NCBI GenBank assembly: GCA_964651325.1
Contig: CAZYXP010000229.1
Span: 1 to 5,380, forward strand
DNA from: JADFOB01 sp964651325
GTDB lineage: Bacteria > Planctomycetota > Phycisphaerae > UBA1845
DNA length: 5,380 bases
Reading direction: 5' to 3'
The position numbers were made by a program, and so were the translations under genes. Shown in pieces: positions 1 through 5,330 of this stretch. Numbering within the stretch: position 1 is the first letter of the stretch; each line of letters begins with the position of its first letter. Under the pieces are notes generated by a model. The model worked only from the letters and a program-made list of their open reading frames with translations. It did no database searches and was not told the DNA's origin.

Positions 1-865
1 CAATGTCGGCCCCAACCCCGAACAGTGTCGCCCCGATGTCCATCGCGGCGTACGTCTCCATGACATCAATCAATTCGTCCGCTTGCCGATTCCGGCGGAC
101 CGTCAAGAGAACGTCAGTAAAGACGATCAGACGATCGGCTCGCGCGGCGGATTGGTGACGCTCGACGGTCTTGTACGCCGAACTCATACCCCGCGCCAGG
201 TCCGTGCCGCCATCCGGCGTGAGCGTTTCGATCGCCGCCTTGATGGCCGCAAAATCATCCCCGGGCGCCGCCTCCAGGAGCGTTTGGGCCAGCTCGCTAA
301 AGCCTATGATGCTGACCAGATCGTCGGCCGTCAGTTGGGCGAGCAATCGATCGATGGCAATGCGCACCGCGTCGAGTTTGGTGGTTCCCGTGCGCGGGTC
401 GATCTGATCGCCCATGGAGCCACTGATGTCGATCACGATCCCCAGATTCAAAGGCCGGCGCTGAAACGTTGAACCATCAATGTTGGTTCCAAACCCGACT
501 TGAACGGTCGCCAGCGGCGTAAACGCATCAAAATCATCGTTCCAACCCGCTGAAACGGTGGCAAACAGCTCACCTGCATCCGCCGGCATCTCCACGGGGA
601 TGTCGTGCTCGGAAAGAAATCCTTCAACCGTAATCGAATCGGGATTCGGAACGCCGCCGGCCTCGATGGTCGTCCGGGCCGAGGCGATGTCCTGCTGCCC
701 GCCGCCGGTAACGCCCAGCGCCCCGTCCAGAAACGCCCCCGCTGCACAACCCCCGGCATTCAACGCAAACATACCCACAAGCCCCCCACTGAGGCAAAGC
801 GCCTGAACGGACCAACGCACACGCCATCCGCGGGGCTTCCAACAGGGAATACTCAAACACTTCAT
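1..865 (-). CDS. Secreted VWA-domain protein, YfbK-like (5' part, cut by the window edge)
   Basis: The first 288 residues of a gene reading leftward off the window are visible, with no stop. Residues 1-40 look like an export signal: a basic start (K2, K10, R12, R15, R17), a hydrophobic stretch at about 21-35, then AGGC ending at Cys40. This may be a lipoprotein site, but Ala at -3 is atypical, so soluble secretion is possible. Residues 57-92 (DIASARTTIEAGG to SEHDIP) resemble the N-terminal module that precedes VWA domains in YfbK or 'Ca-activated chloride channel homolog' proteins. The VWA domain begins near residue 140 and carries a full metal-binding MIDAS set: D146-x-S148-x-S150, T221 in DGGTDL, and D251 in FTDV. 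Such domains bind a divalent metal and mediate protein contacts; the partner is unknown. The ATG start is favoured by an AAGGAG ribosome binding site 8 bases upstream. The C-terminal part, where these proteins often carry a further domain, is outside the window. Confidence 0.88.
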   Translation of the reverse strand, partial: MKCLSIPCWKPRGWRVRWSVQALCLSGGLVGMFALNAGGCAAGAFLDGALGVTGGGQQDIASARTTIEAGGVPNPDSITVEGFLSEHDIPVEMPADAGELFATVSAGWNDDFDAFTPLATVQVGFGTNIDGSTFQRRPLNLGIVIDISGSMGDQIDPRTGTTKLDAVRIAIDRLLAQLTADDLVSIIGFSELAQTLLEAAPGDDFAAIKAAIETLTPDGGTDLARGMSSAYKTVERHQSAARADRLIVFTDVLLTVRRNRQADELIDVMETYAAMDIGATLFGVGADI

Positions 866-873
866 GGCCAAAA

Positions 874-879
874 CTCCTT
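874..879 (-). promoter_or_regulatory. Ribosome binding site of the VWA gene
   Basis: Read on the minus strand this is AAGGAG, a near-perfect Shine-Dalgarno sequence, 8 bases before the ATG at 865-863. The frame stays open further upstream, so this site is what fixes the start codon. Confidence 0.8.
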
Positions 880-955
880 GGATGCCGCGATCGAACCAAC
901 GCCCGCGGTTTGACGCCCGTGGATTGAACGTCGAATTCTGCAAGGCGGTCAGTGT

Positions 956-979
956 CCCGTCGAGCCTCTCGTTGACGGG
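956..979. repeat. Bulged inverted repeat between rsgA and the VWA gene
   Basis: CCCGTC-GAG pairs with CTC-GACGGG around a CCT loop, giving nine base pairs interrupted by one 3-base bulge (GTT, 971-973). No T-run follows on either strand, so it is not a textbook intrinsic terminator. It lies about 90 bases upstream of the VWA start codon and could be a leader-RNA structure or a transcript-end stabiliser for rsgA. Its function is unknown. Confidence 0.5.
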
Positions 980-1007
980 AGGCCGGCCCAATTCGCCCAC
1001 CAACCGG

Positions 1008-1038
1008 AACAAAACAACGATTGAGGCCCGCTTGCCTC
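1008..1038 (-). terminator. Possible weak intrinsic terminator of rsgA
   Basis: On the minus strand, about 25 bases after the rsgA stop codon, GAGGC pairs with GCCTC (1034-1038 with 1023-1027) around a 6-base loop. A T-rich tract, TTGTTTTGTT (1017-1008), follows five bases later. The stem is short and the T tract interrupted, so termination would be partial at best. If it works, rsgA and the VWA gene are separate transcription units. Confidence 0.3.
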
Positions 1039-1062
1039 GATTCTCGGATTTGCCCAAGGGCC

Positions 1063-2235
1063 CTATTCAATCACACCGGGGTCTTCGAACATCTGCACAT
1101 AGCTACGGTAGCGATCCGGATGAACCCGCCCCTCCTCGACCGCCAGCTTCAACGCGCATCCTATTTCATGCGTGTGCGTGCAATCGGGGAACCTGCAATC
1201 CGCCACGCAATCAACGAATTCGGCGAAATAAGCCTCGAATTGGTGCCGGGGGATCACGGTCAAATCAAAGGATCGAATCCCCGGCGTATCGACGACATAC
1301 CCGCCGCCACCCAACCGAATCAGCTCGGCCGTCGTCGTTGTGTGCCGCCCTTTTTGCGTGTTAGCGGCCACAACCCCCGTGCGCAGCTTCAGCCCCGGCT
1401 GTGCGGCATTGAGCAGCGAACTCTTGCCGACGCCGCTTTGCCCTACAATCACCGTCGCCTTGTGTTCGAACGTCTCCCTCAACGCCTCGATTCCCGTATG
1501 CTTCTCCGCCGACGTTGCCACGGTCGCGTAGCCCAACCCGGCATAGCGCGCGAGCAGCGCCGCAGCGGCGCCGTCCAAATCCAGATCGATCTTGTTCATA
1601 CATACGATCGGCGTAATGTCCCCTGCGCATGCAGCGACGATGTAGCGATCGATCAAATTCGGTTTGGGCGACGGCTCACCGGCGGAGCTGACGATGAGGG
1701 CTTGATCCACGTTGGCGACAATCGTGTGGATTCGCCGACCCGCCTTCCGCCGCAACTGCCCCGTTCTCGGCTCGACGCGCTCAATCACGCCCTCCCGAAC
1801 GGAATCATCCGCAGTCTGGCCTGGGCGGAAGCCAACGTGATCGCCCACAGTGACCGGCTGCCGCTCATCAATCAGACGGGTACGAAGGATTCTGCGAACC
1901 GTGCATGGCCAAACCTCCTGACCGTCGTCCACATCTGCAAATAGCCCACGCATCGCCACGACCACCCCACGAGTAAGGTCGCGCCAGGCGTCTTCATCGT
2001 CGTGCACAATGATCGTTCGGCGCCGCGAGAGCGCCCCCTTAGCCCGAACCCCCTCCGATAGAGCCGTGTCGTCCTTGTGTTCGTCCTCCGGGTTCGCGTG
2101 CTCGGTCCAATCCTTGCTGCGCGCGGGCTTAGACCGATTTTGCCGAAACGCGACACGGACCTTCTTGCCCTTGCCCTTTTTTTTGCCCTTGGAAGCGCCC
2201 ATCCATCGATCGTCCACAATCCGCGTGTTGGGCAT
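1063..2235 (-). CDS. rsgA: Small-ribosomal-subunit biogenesis GTPase RsgA (YjeQ/EngC family)
   Basis: The 390-residue product is a circularly permuted GTPase that checks maturation of the 30S decoding centre and releases assembly factors on GTP hydrolysis; it acts in the cytoplasm. Motifs appear in the permuted order typical of the family: an OB-fold region at about 90-170, G4 NKID at 214-217, G5 TSA at 241-243, the P-loop GQSGVGKSS at 265-273, a G2 region with threonines at 299-302, and G3 DTPG at 316-319. The C-terminal zinc knuckle is complete: C347-x4-C352-x-H354-x5-C360. Residues 17-45 form a Lys/Arg-rich extension (KGKKKGKGKK, then FRQNR), plausible for rRNA contact. The ATG at 2235-2233 has no clear ribosome binding site; Met12 is an alternative start and would keep the basic extension. 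The gene diverges from pyrF, and the stop is TAG. Confidence 0.96.
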   Translation of the reverse strand: MPNTRIVDDRWMGASKGKKKGKGKKVRVAFRQNRSKPARSKDWTEHANPEDEHKDDTALSEGVRAKGALSRRRTIIVHDDEDAWRDLTRGVVVAMRGLFADVDDGQEVWPCTVRRILRTRLIDERQPVTVGDHVGFRPGQTADDSVREGVIERVEPRTGQLRRKAGRRIHTIVANVDQALIVSSAGEPSPKPNLIDRYIVAACAGDITPIVCMNKIDLDLDGAAAALLARYAGLGYATVATSAEKHTGIEALRETFEHKATVIVGQSGVGKSSLLNAAQPGLKLRTGVVAANTQKGRHTTTTAELIRLGGGGYVVDTPGIRSFDLTVIPRHQFEAYFAEFVDCVADCRFPDCTHTHEIGCALKLAVEEGRVHPDRYRSYVQMFEDPGVIE

Positions 2236-2329
2236 TGCCTGGCAAACCGGTTGATCCTACCATTCGCCCGTTAACGAACCGTACGCTATTTATGGGCTTT
2301 GAACCAAGAACGCAACCGGAACCCCCACC
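2236..2329. promoter_or_regulatory. Divergent rsgA/pyrF intergenic region with short palindromes
   Basis: These 94 bases must hold the start signals for both genes. Three short perfect palindromes are visible: AACCGGTT (2245-2252), CGTTAACG (2269-2276) and CGTACG (2280-2285). On the minus strand TAGGAT (2259-2254) could be an rsgA -10 box, but I see no good -35 partner. On the plus strand the AT-rich TATTTAT (2287-2293) is the only -10-like string before pyrF, again unpaired. Promoter positions are therefore tentative. Confidence 0.35.
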
Positions 2330-3289
2330 GTGACCACGAACTTTGCCGACCGACTCATCGACGCCGTGCAACAGCGAAACGCCCCCGCCTGCGTGGGGCT
2401 CGACCCGTTGATCCCGCGCCTACCCCGGGAAATCCTCGACCGACACGGGATCCCGGCCGATGCCAAGGCCCCCATCGCCGACGACGCCGCGTGCGCCGCC
2501 GCGATTGGCGAATTCAGCCGCGAAGTGATCCAACAGATCGCGCCCCACATACCGGCCGTGAAAATCAACATCGCGTTTTTCGAGCGGTTTCACGCTGAGG
2601 GCGTCGCTTCGTACTTCAACACCGTCAAATGCGCCCAAGACGCTGGATTGCTCGTTATCGGCGATGTCAAGCGGGCGGACATCGGCCACTCAACCACACA
2701 GTATGCCCACGCCCAGCTTGCCAACCATTTCTCCGACGACGGCCCCTTCGCGCCGCCGGACGCCGTGACGGTCAACCCCTACTTCGGCCTGGATGGCATT
2801 CGTCCATTCCTCGATGTGGCCAAAGCGGAAGGCGGCGGCCTGTTCGTCCTGGTTCAAACCAGCAACGAATCGGCGATTCAGGTTCAAGGGCTAGAGCTGT
2901 CGGACGGATCTTTGGTATCTCATCAGGTGGCCAAGTTGGTCGAGCAATGGGCCGGCGAGGATGGGTTGATCGGCACGCACGGTTACAGTTGCGTGGGCGC
3001 CGTGGTCTCGCCTCGCGATCTGGAGTCTACCCGGCTCATCCGCTCCTTGATGCCCCACTGTCTATTCCTCGTTCCCGGATTCGGGGCACAGGGTCGCACG
3101 GCCGATGAAGTCCGCGAATGTTTCAAGCCCGACGGCAGCGGCGCCTTGGTCACGGCATCGCGCAGCGTGATCTACGCCAACCGCGACGAACGGAGCGAAG
3201 CACGTGGCGGAGGCGATTGGCGTAAGAACATAGAAACCGCCTGCGTGGATCTGGTTTCGCAATTGCGAGCTACGCTTCCCGCGTTATAG
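2330..3289 (+). CDS. pyrF: Orotidine 5'-phosphate decarboxylase, type 2 subfamily
   Basis: The 319-residue cytoplasmic enzyme converts OMP to UMP with loss of CO2, the last step of de novo pyrimidine synthesis. The TIM-barrel signature is intact: GLDP with D25, KIN with K78, and the catalytic block GDVKRADIGHST with D112, K114 and D117, which together with K78 form the charged tetrad. VTVNPYFG at 147-153 and LVPGFGAQG at 247-255 are loops characteristic of the longer type 2 (mycobacterial/myxobacterial-like) subfamily. R278 in ASRSVIYA is the expected phosphate-binding arginine. At 319 residues it is somewhat longer than the roughly 230-250 of type 1 enzymes. The start is GTG: an in-frame TGA at 2300-2302 leaves no other start codon upstream. 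The ribosome binding site is poor (at best CGGA at 2317-2320). No other pyr gene is adjacent. Confidence 0.96.
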   Translation: MTTNFADRLIDAVQQRNAPACVGLDPLIPRLPREILDRHGIPADAKAPIADDAACAAAIGEFSREVIQQIAPHIPAVKINIAFFERFHAEGVASYFNTVKCAQDAGLLVIGDVKRADIGHSTTQYAHAQLANHFSDDGPFAPPDAVTVNPYFGLDGIRPFLDVAKAEGGGLFVLVQTSNESAIQVQGLELSDGSLVSHQVAKLVEQWAGEDGLIGTHGYSCVGAVVSPRDLESTRLIRSLMPHCLFLVPGFGAQGRTADEVRECFKPDGSGALVTASRSVIYANRDERSEARGGGDWRKNIETACVDLVSQLRATLPAL

Positions 3290-3368
3290 GACCCCGGCGC
3301 GGCCGATCCCTGTTGATCCGACCCGGCGGACTCGGCGGCGTCCCATCACGCGCGATTCCAAAAACCCC

Positions 3369-3412
3369 GCTTGACCGAAGGATGCGCTGTTGCCGGAGCC
3401 GGCGGGTCAAGC
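3369..3412. repeat. 8-bp inverted repeat enclosing a smaller stem
   Basis: GCTTGACC (3369-3376) is exactly mirrored by GGTCAAGC (3405-3412). The 28-base interval contains a short inner stem, GCCG/CGGC with loop GAGC, in the GC-rich segment near 3392-3403. On the minus strand the outer stem is followed four bases later by five Ts (3364-3360); on the plus strand no T-run follows. It may fold as a stem-loop at the pyrF transcript end or serve as a protein-binding dyad. Confidence 0.4.
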
Positions 3413-3561
3413 CTCGGCGATGCCATTTCATTGGCTCTCATCCTCTTCGATGAAAATCGGACCATCCCAAGAACAAGAAAACTTGACTTTTCTCCCGCCT
3501 CACGACGCCGCCAAGGCCGTTTTCAAGAAAAACTCAGCAAACAACCCGTCCTCTTGATGTT

Positions 3562-3567
3562 TATATT
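3562..3567 (+). promoter_or_regulatory. Possible -10 box of the flagellin promoter
   Basis: TATATT matches five of six positions of the sigma-70 -10 consensus and sits in the AT-richest part of the region. It would place the transcript start near 3574, giving a leader of about 64 bases. No recognisable -35 element lies 16-18 bases upstream, so the assignment is weak; an alternative sigma factor is equally possible. Confidence 0.22.
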
Positions 3568-3598
3568 CTACGGTTGAATCGAGGTAAGAATTCCTCGT

Positions 3599-3618
3599 TG
3601 GTGCCGCGAGGCGCACCA
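3599..3618 (+). promoter_or_regulatory. Leader hairpin before the flagellin ribosome binding site
   Basis: TGGTGC (3599-3604) pairs with GCACCA (3613-3618) around an 8-base GC-rich loop. The stem ends seven bases before the GGGAG ribosome binding site. It could influence translation or mRNA stability, but no effect can be shown from sequence alone. Confidence 0.4.
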
Positions 3619-3624
3619 GACCAC

Positions 3625-3629
3625 GGGAG
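3625..3629 (+). promoter_or_regulatory. Ribosome binding site of the flagellin gene
   Basis: GGGAG lies 8 bases before the ATG at 3638, good spacing for a highly translated gene. It supports this start, as does the conserved flagellin N-terminus beginning right at the Met. Confidence 0.75.
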
Positions 3630-3637
3630 TAAAGATC

Positions 3638-5107
3638 ATGGCATTGACTGTTTCCAACTCAAACACGCTGTCGCTGCTGAACATTCTCAATCGGACGACC
3701 CGAGCGCAGCAATCGACGATGCAACAGCTTACGACCGGTAAGCGCATCAATACGGGTGCCGACGATCCGGCCGGGCTGATCGCCTTAGCCAGCCTCAACT
3801 CCGAGCTATCGGCCGTTGAGACGTCGCTCACCAACAACACACGAACCGATGCGATTCTGACCGTGGCGGATCAATCCATCGTGGAAATCAGCTCCCTGCT
3901 CGGCGAAATTGAATCGCTTGTCGCCTCGTCGGCCAGCAGCGCCAACCTCAGCGCAGCGGAAGTCTCCGCCAATCAATCTCAGATTGACGACGCCCTTTCT
4001 GCCATCGATCGAATCGTGAGCACCACCAGCTTCAACGGCAACAAACTCATCGACGGCAGCTACAGCATCCAGCACACCGGCTTCGCCAACAACCAATACC
4101 TCGACAACCTCAGGATCTTCTCGCGCAGCCAGGTCACCTCCGACACCTCTCTCACCGTCAATCGCGTGGCTTCGGCTCAAACGGCGTCGGCCACGTTCTC
4201 ATTCATGAAGGGCACGGTCTCCAACACGTCCGGGACGACCACCGTCGCCATTACCGGCGCGCTTGGCGCCGCAACGCTGACGCTAACGAGCGGTCTGACG
4301 CAGGCCGGCGTGGTCACCGCCATCAACCTGGCCAAGGATCAGACCGGCGTCTCTGCCATCCAGCAGTCAAACAGCATCAAGCTCAACTCCACAGGCTTTG
4401 GTACCGCGGAGTTCGTCTCAGTCGAAGTGCTTTCCGGGGGGATTATCAACAACACGCAGGCGTCCGGCGGCGACAGCGCCACCGTCAACGACTTCACCAG
4501 CAGCGCCAAGCAAAAGGGCGTGGACGCCAACATCACCATCAACGGGCAAACCGCCGGTACCGACGGCCTCGATGTCAGCTACAGCGCCAACGGGCTGAGC
4601 CTGTCGTTCACCTTGGACAAGGACTTCGGCAAGGGCAACACCAGCGCCACGACGTCGACGTCCTTTACCGTCAAGGCCAGCGGCGGCGCGACCTTCCAGC
4701 TTGGCACCTCGTCCAACACCCGCCAGACCATCGGGATCGACTCGCTCTCCACCTTCAAGCTGGGCGGCGGAAACGGAACCAAGAAGCTCAGCGAACTCAA
4801 GGCGGGAGGCACGGTCGCGCTCAAGACCGACGTCGAGGGCGCGCTCAAGGCCGTCCGAGCCGCCGTTTCCGAGGTGGCCTCGATCCGAGGCCGAATTGGT
4901 GGATTCCAGAAATTCCAGGTCGGCAGCTCCATCCGTTCTCTCGAATCGGTCCAGGGCGGCCTGAAGGACGCCGCCAGCATCATCGGCGATACCGATTTCG
5001 CCCTGACCACCGCGGAACTCAACCGCGAACAAGTACTCATTCAGTCGGCCGTTCAGTTGCTTGGGATTGCGAATCAGCAGGGCGCTCAGATTCTTTCGCT
5101 CCTGTAA
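3638..5107 (+). CDS. fliC: Flagellin (flagellar filament subunit)
   Basis: The 489-residue protein polymerises into the flagellar filament after export through the flagellar type III apparatus; as expected it has no cleaved signal peptide and no cysteine. The N-terminal D0/D1 part (1 to about 140) shows LSLLNILNRT, the hallmark LTTGKRINTGADDPAGL at 31-47, and FNGNKLIDG at 132-140. The C-terminal part (about 400-489) shows IRGRIGGFQK at 416-425, DTDF at 451-454 and the helix ending LGIANQQGAQILSLL. Between them is a Thr/Ser/Gly-rich variable domain with flagellin-IN-like segments (about 205-270, and around 296-330) and GATFQLG at 350-356, a segment I associate with planctomycete-type flagellins. 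It has its own ribosome binding site and a strong terminator, so it is probably monocistronic. No chaperone, cap or other flagellar gene is adjacent. The family call is firm; the symbol (fliC versus flaA/hag) is conventional. Confidence 0.96.
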   Translation: MALTVSNSNTLSLLNILNRTTRAQQSTMQQLTTGKRINTGADDPAGLIALASLNSELSAVETSLTNNTRTDAILTVADQSIVEISSLLGEIESLVASSASSANLSAAEVSANQSQIDDALSAIDRIVSTTSFNGNKLIDGSYSIQHTGFANNQYLDNLRIFSRSQVTSDTSLTVNRVASAQTASATFSFMKGTVSNTSGTTTVAITGALGAATLTLTSGLTQAGVVTAINLAKDQTGVSAIQQSNSIKLNSTGFGTAEFVSVEVLSGGIINNTQASGGDSATVNDFTSSAKQKGVDANITINGQTAGTDGLDVSYSANGLSLSFTLDKDFGKGNTSATTSTSFTVKASGGATFQLGTSSNTRQTIGIDSLSTFKLGGGNGTKKLSELKAGGTVALKTDVEGALKAVRAAVSEVASIRGRIGGFQKFQVGSSIRSLESVQGGLKDAASIIGDTDFALTTAELNREQVLIQSAVQLLGIANQQGAQILSLL

Positions 5108-5124
5108 TCACAAACAACAGACCG

Positions 5125-5143
5125 GCTCGACCAAAGTCGAAGC
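5125..5143 (+). repeat. First hairpin after the flagellin stop
   Basis: TCGAC (5127-5131) pairs with GTCGA (5136-5140) around a CAAA loop, extended by GC/GC across one bulged A. It begins 18 bases after the stop codon and is the first of three consecutive hairpins. Confidence 0.45.
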
Positions 5144-5152
5144 TGGGGGGGC

Positions 5153-5169
5153 ACTCCGTTTACCGGAGT
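5153..5169 (+). repeat. Second hairpin after the flagellin stop
   Basis: ACTCCG (5153-5158) pairs perfectly with CGGAGT (5164-5169) around a 5-base loop, just after a run of seven Gs (5145-5151). No T-run follows, so it is unlikely to terminate by itself. It probably protects the mRNA 3' end or stacks on the terminator stem that begins five bases later. Confidence 0.5.
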
Positions 5170-5173
5170 CCGA

Positions 5174-5212
5174 AACGGGTCAAGGAATTAGGGTTCCTTG
5201 GCCCGTTTTTTT
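5174..5212 (+). terminator. Strong intrinsic terminator of the flagellin gene
   Basis: The stem is AACGGG (5174-5179) and CAAGGAA (5181-5187) pairing with TTCCTTG (5194-5200) and CCCGTT (5202-5207). That is thirteen base pairs with a single T-G opposition (5180/5201) and a 6-base loop, running straight into a T-run through 5212. This is a textbook rho-independent terminator, 67 bases after the stop codon, and marks the end of the flagellin transcript. Confidence 0.93.
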
Positions 5213-5252
5213 ATGGCAGGTGACAGACCGAAAGGTTGAACAAAACTCAGAG

Positions 5253-5272
5253 CCGAGGGCGCCAGCCCTCGG
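5253..5272. repeat. Perfect palindromic element, REP-like candidate
   Basis: CCGAGGGC (5253-5260) is perfectly complementary to GCCCTCGG (5265-5272), leaving a GCCA loop. The stem is eight GC-rich base pairs with no T-run on either side, in non-coding DNA beyond the flagellin terminator. Compact perfect palindromes in this setting are often dispersed repetitive extragenic elements. Only one copy is visible here, so repetition is inferred. Confidence 0.5.
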
Positions 5273-5310
5273 ACACCGCGCGCCAACGCAAGACCCAAGG
5301 CTGAAGACGC

Positions 5311-5330
5311 GGGTAAGCAGTAGCATACCC
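5311..5330. repeat. Small dyad GGGTA/TACCC with nearby GGGTA copies
   Basis: GGGTA (5311-5315) pairs with TACCC (5326-5330); past one A-A mismatch, GC pairs with GC around an AGTA loop. Two more GGGTA copies, as a CGGGGTA direct repeat, lie at 5356-5362 and 5367-5373 near the window edge. No gene is identifiable here. The dyad may belong to the upstream region of a gene beyond the window or may be chance. Confidence 0.3.

Larger units (their letters stand above)
3290..3637. other. 348-base intergenic region upstream of the flagellin gene
   Basis: No convincing gene lies here. The left half is GC-rich and holds an 8-bp inverted repeat (3369-3412). From about 3430 the composition turns more AT-rich, as expected for a promoter region. 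It contains a small hairpin with a GAAA loop (CGAT/ATCG, 3448-3459), a -10-like TATATT (3562-3567) and a leader hairpin (3599-3618) before the flagellin ribosome binding site. I found no clear sigma-28 (TAAA...GCCGATAA) or sigma-54 (GG-N10-GC) promoter by eye. No T-run terminator for pyrF is visible. Confidence 0.6.

Noticed and set aside
83..472. Open plus-strand frame of 129 codons
   Set aside because: It lies antisense to the VWA gene, has no recognisable domain or ribosome binding site, and arises from the GC-rich codon use of the real gene.
624..1070. Minus-strand frame of 148 codons overlapping the VWA start and the intergenic hairpins
   Set aside because: It shares DNA with the VWA gene in another frame; the protein is Arg/Gly-rich without family resemblance, while the VWA frame has a strong ribosome binding site and MIDAS motifs.
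1021..1944. Long plus-strand frame of 307 codons
   Set aside because: It is entirely antisense to rsgA, whose motifs are unmistakable; the translation is Arg/Pro/His-rich and domain-free.
3483..3488. TTGACT as a -35 box
   Set aside because: No -10-like hexamer lies 16-18 bases downstream; the sequence there is GC-rich.
3371..3577. 68-codon frame with a TTG start between pyrF and the flagellin gene
   Set aside because: There is no ribosome binding site, no recognisable protein family, and the frame crosses the inverted repeat and the probable flagellin promoter region.
3538..3590. Sigma-28-type flagellin promoter
   Set aside because: I looked for TAAA followed after 14-15 bases by GCCGATAA; only TCGAGGTAA at 3579-3587 faintly resembles the -10 part and no matching -35 is present.
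4418..5032. Minus-strand frames of 204 and 153 codons
   Set aside because: Both are antisense to the flagellin C-terminal half, with low-complexity Gly/Ala/Val- or Ser/Pro-rich translations and no start signal.
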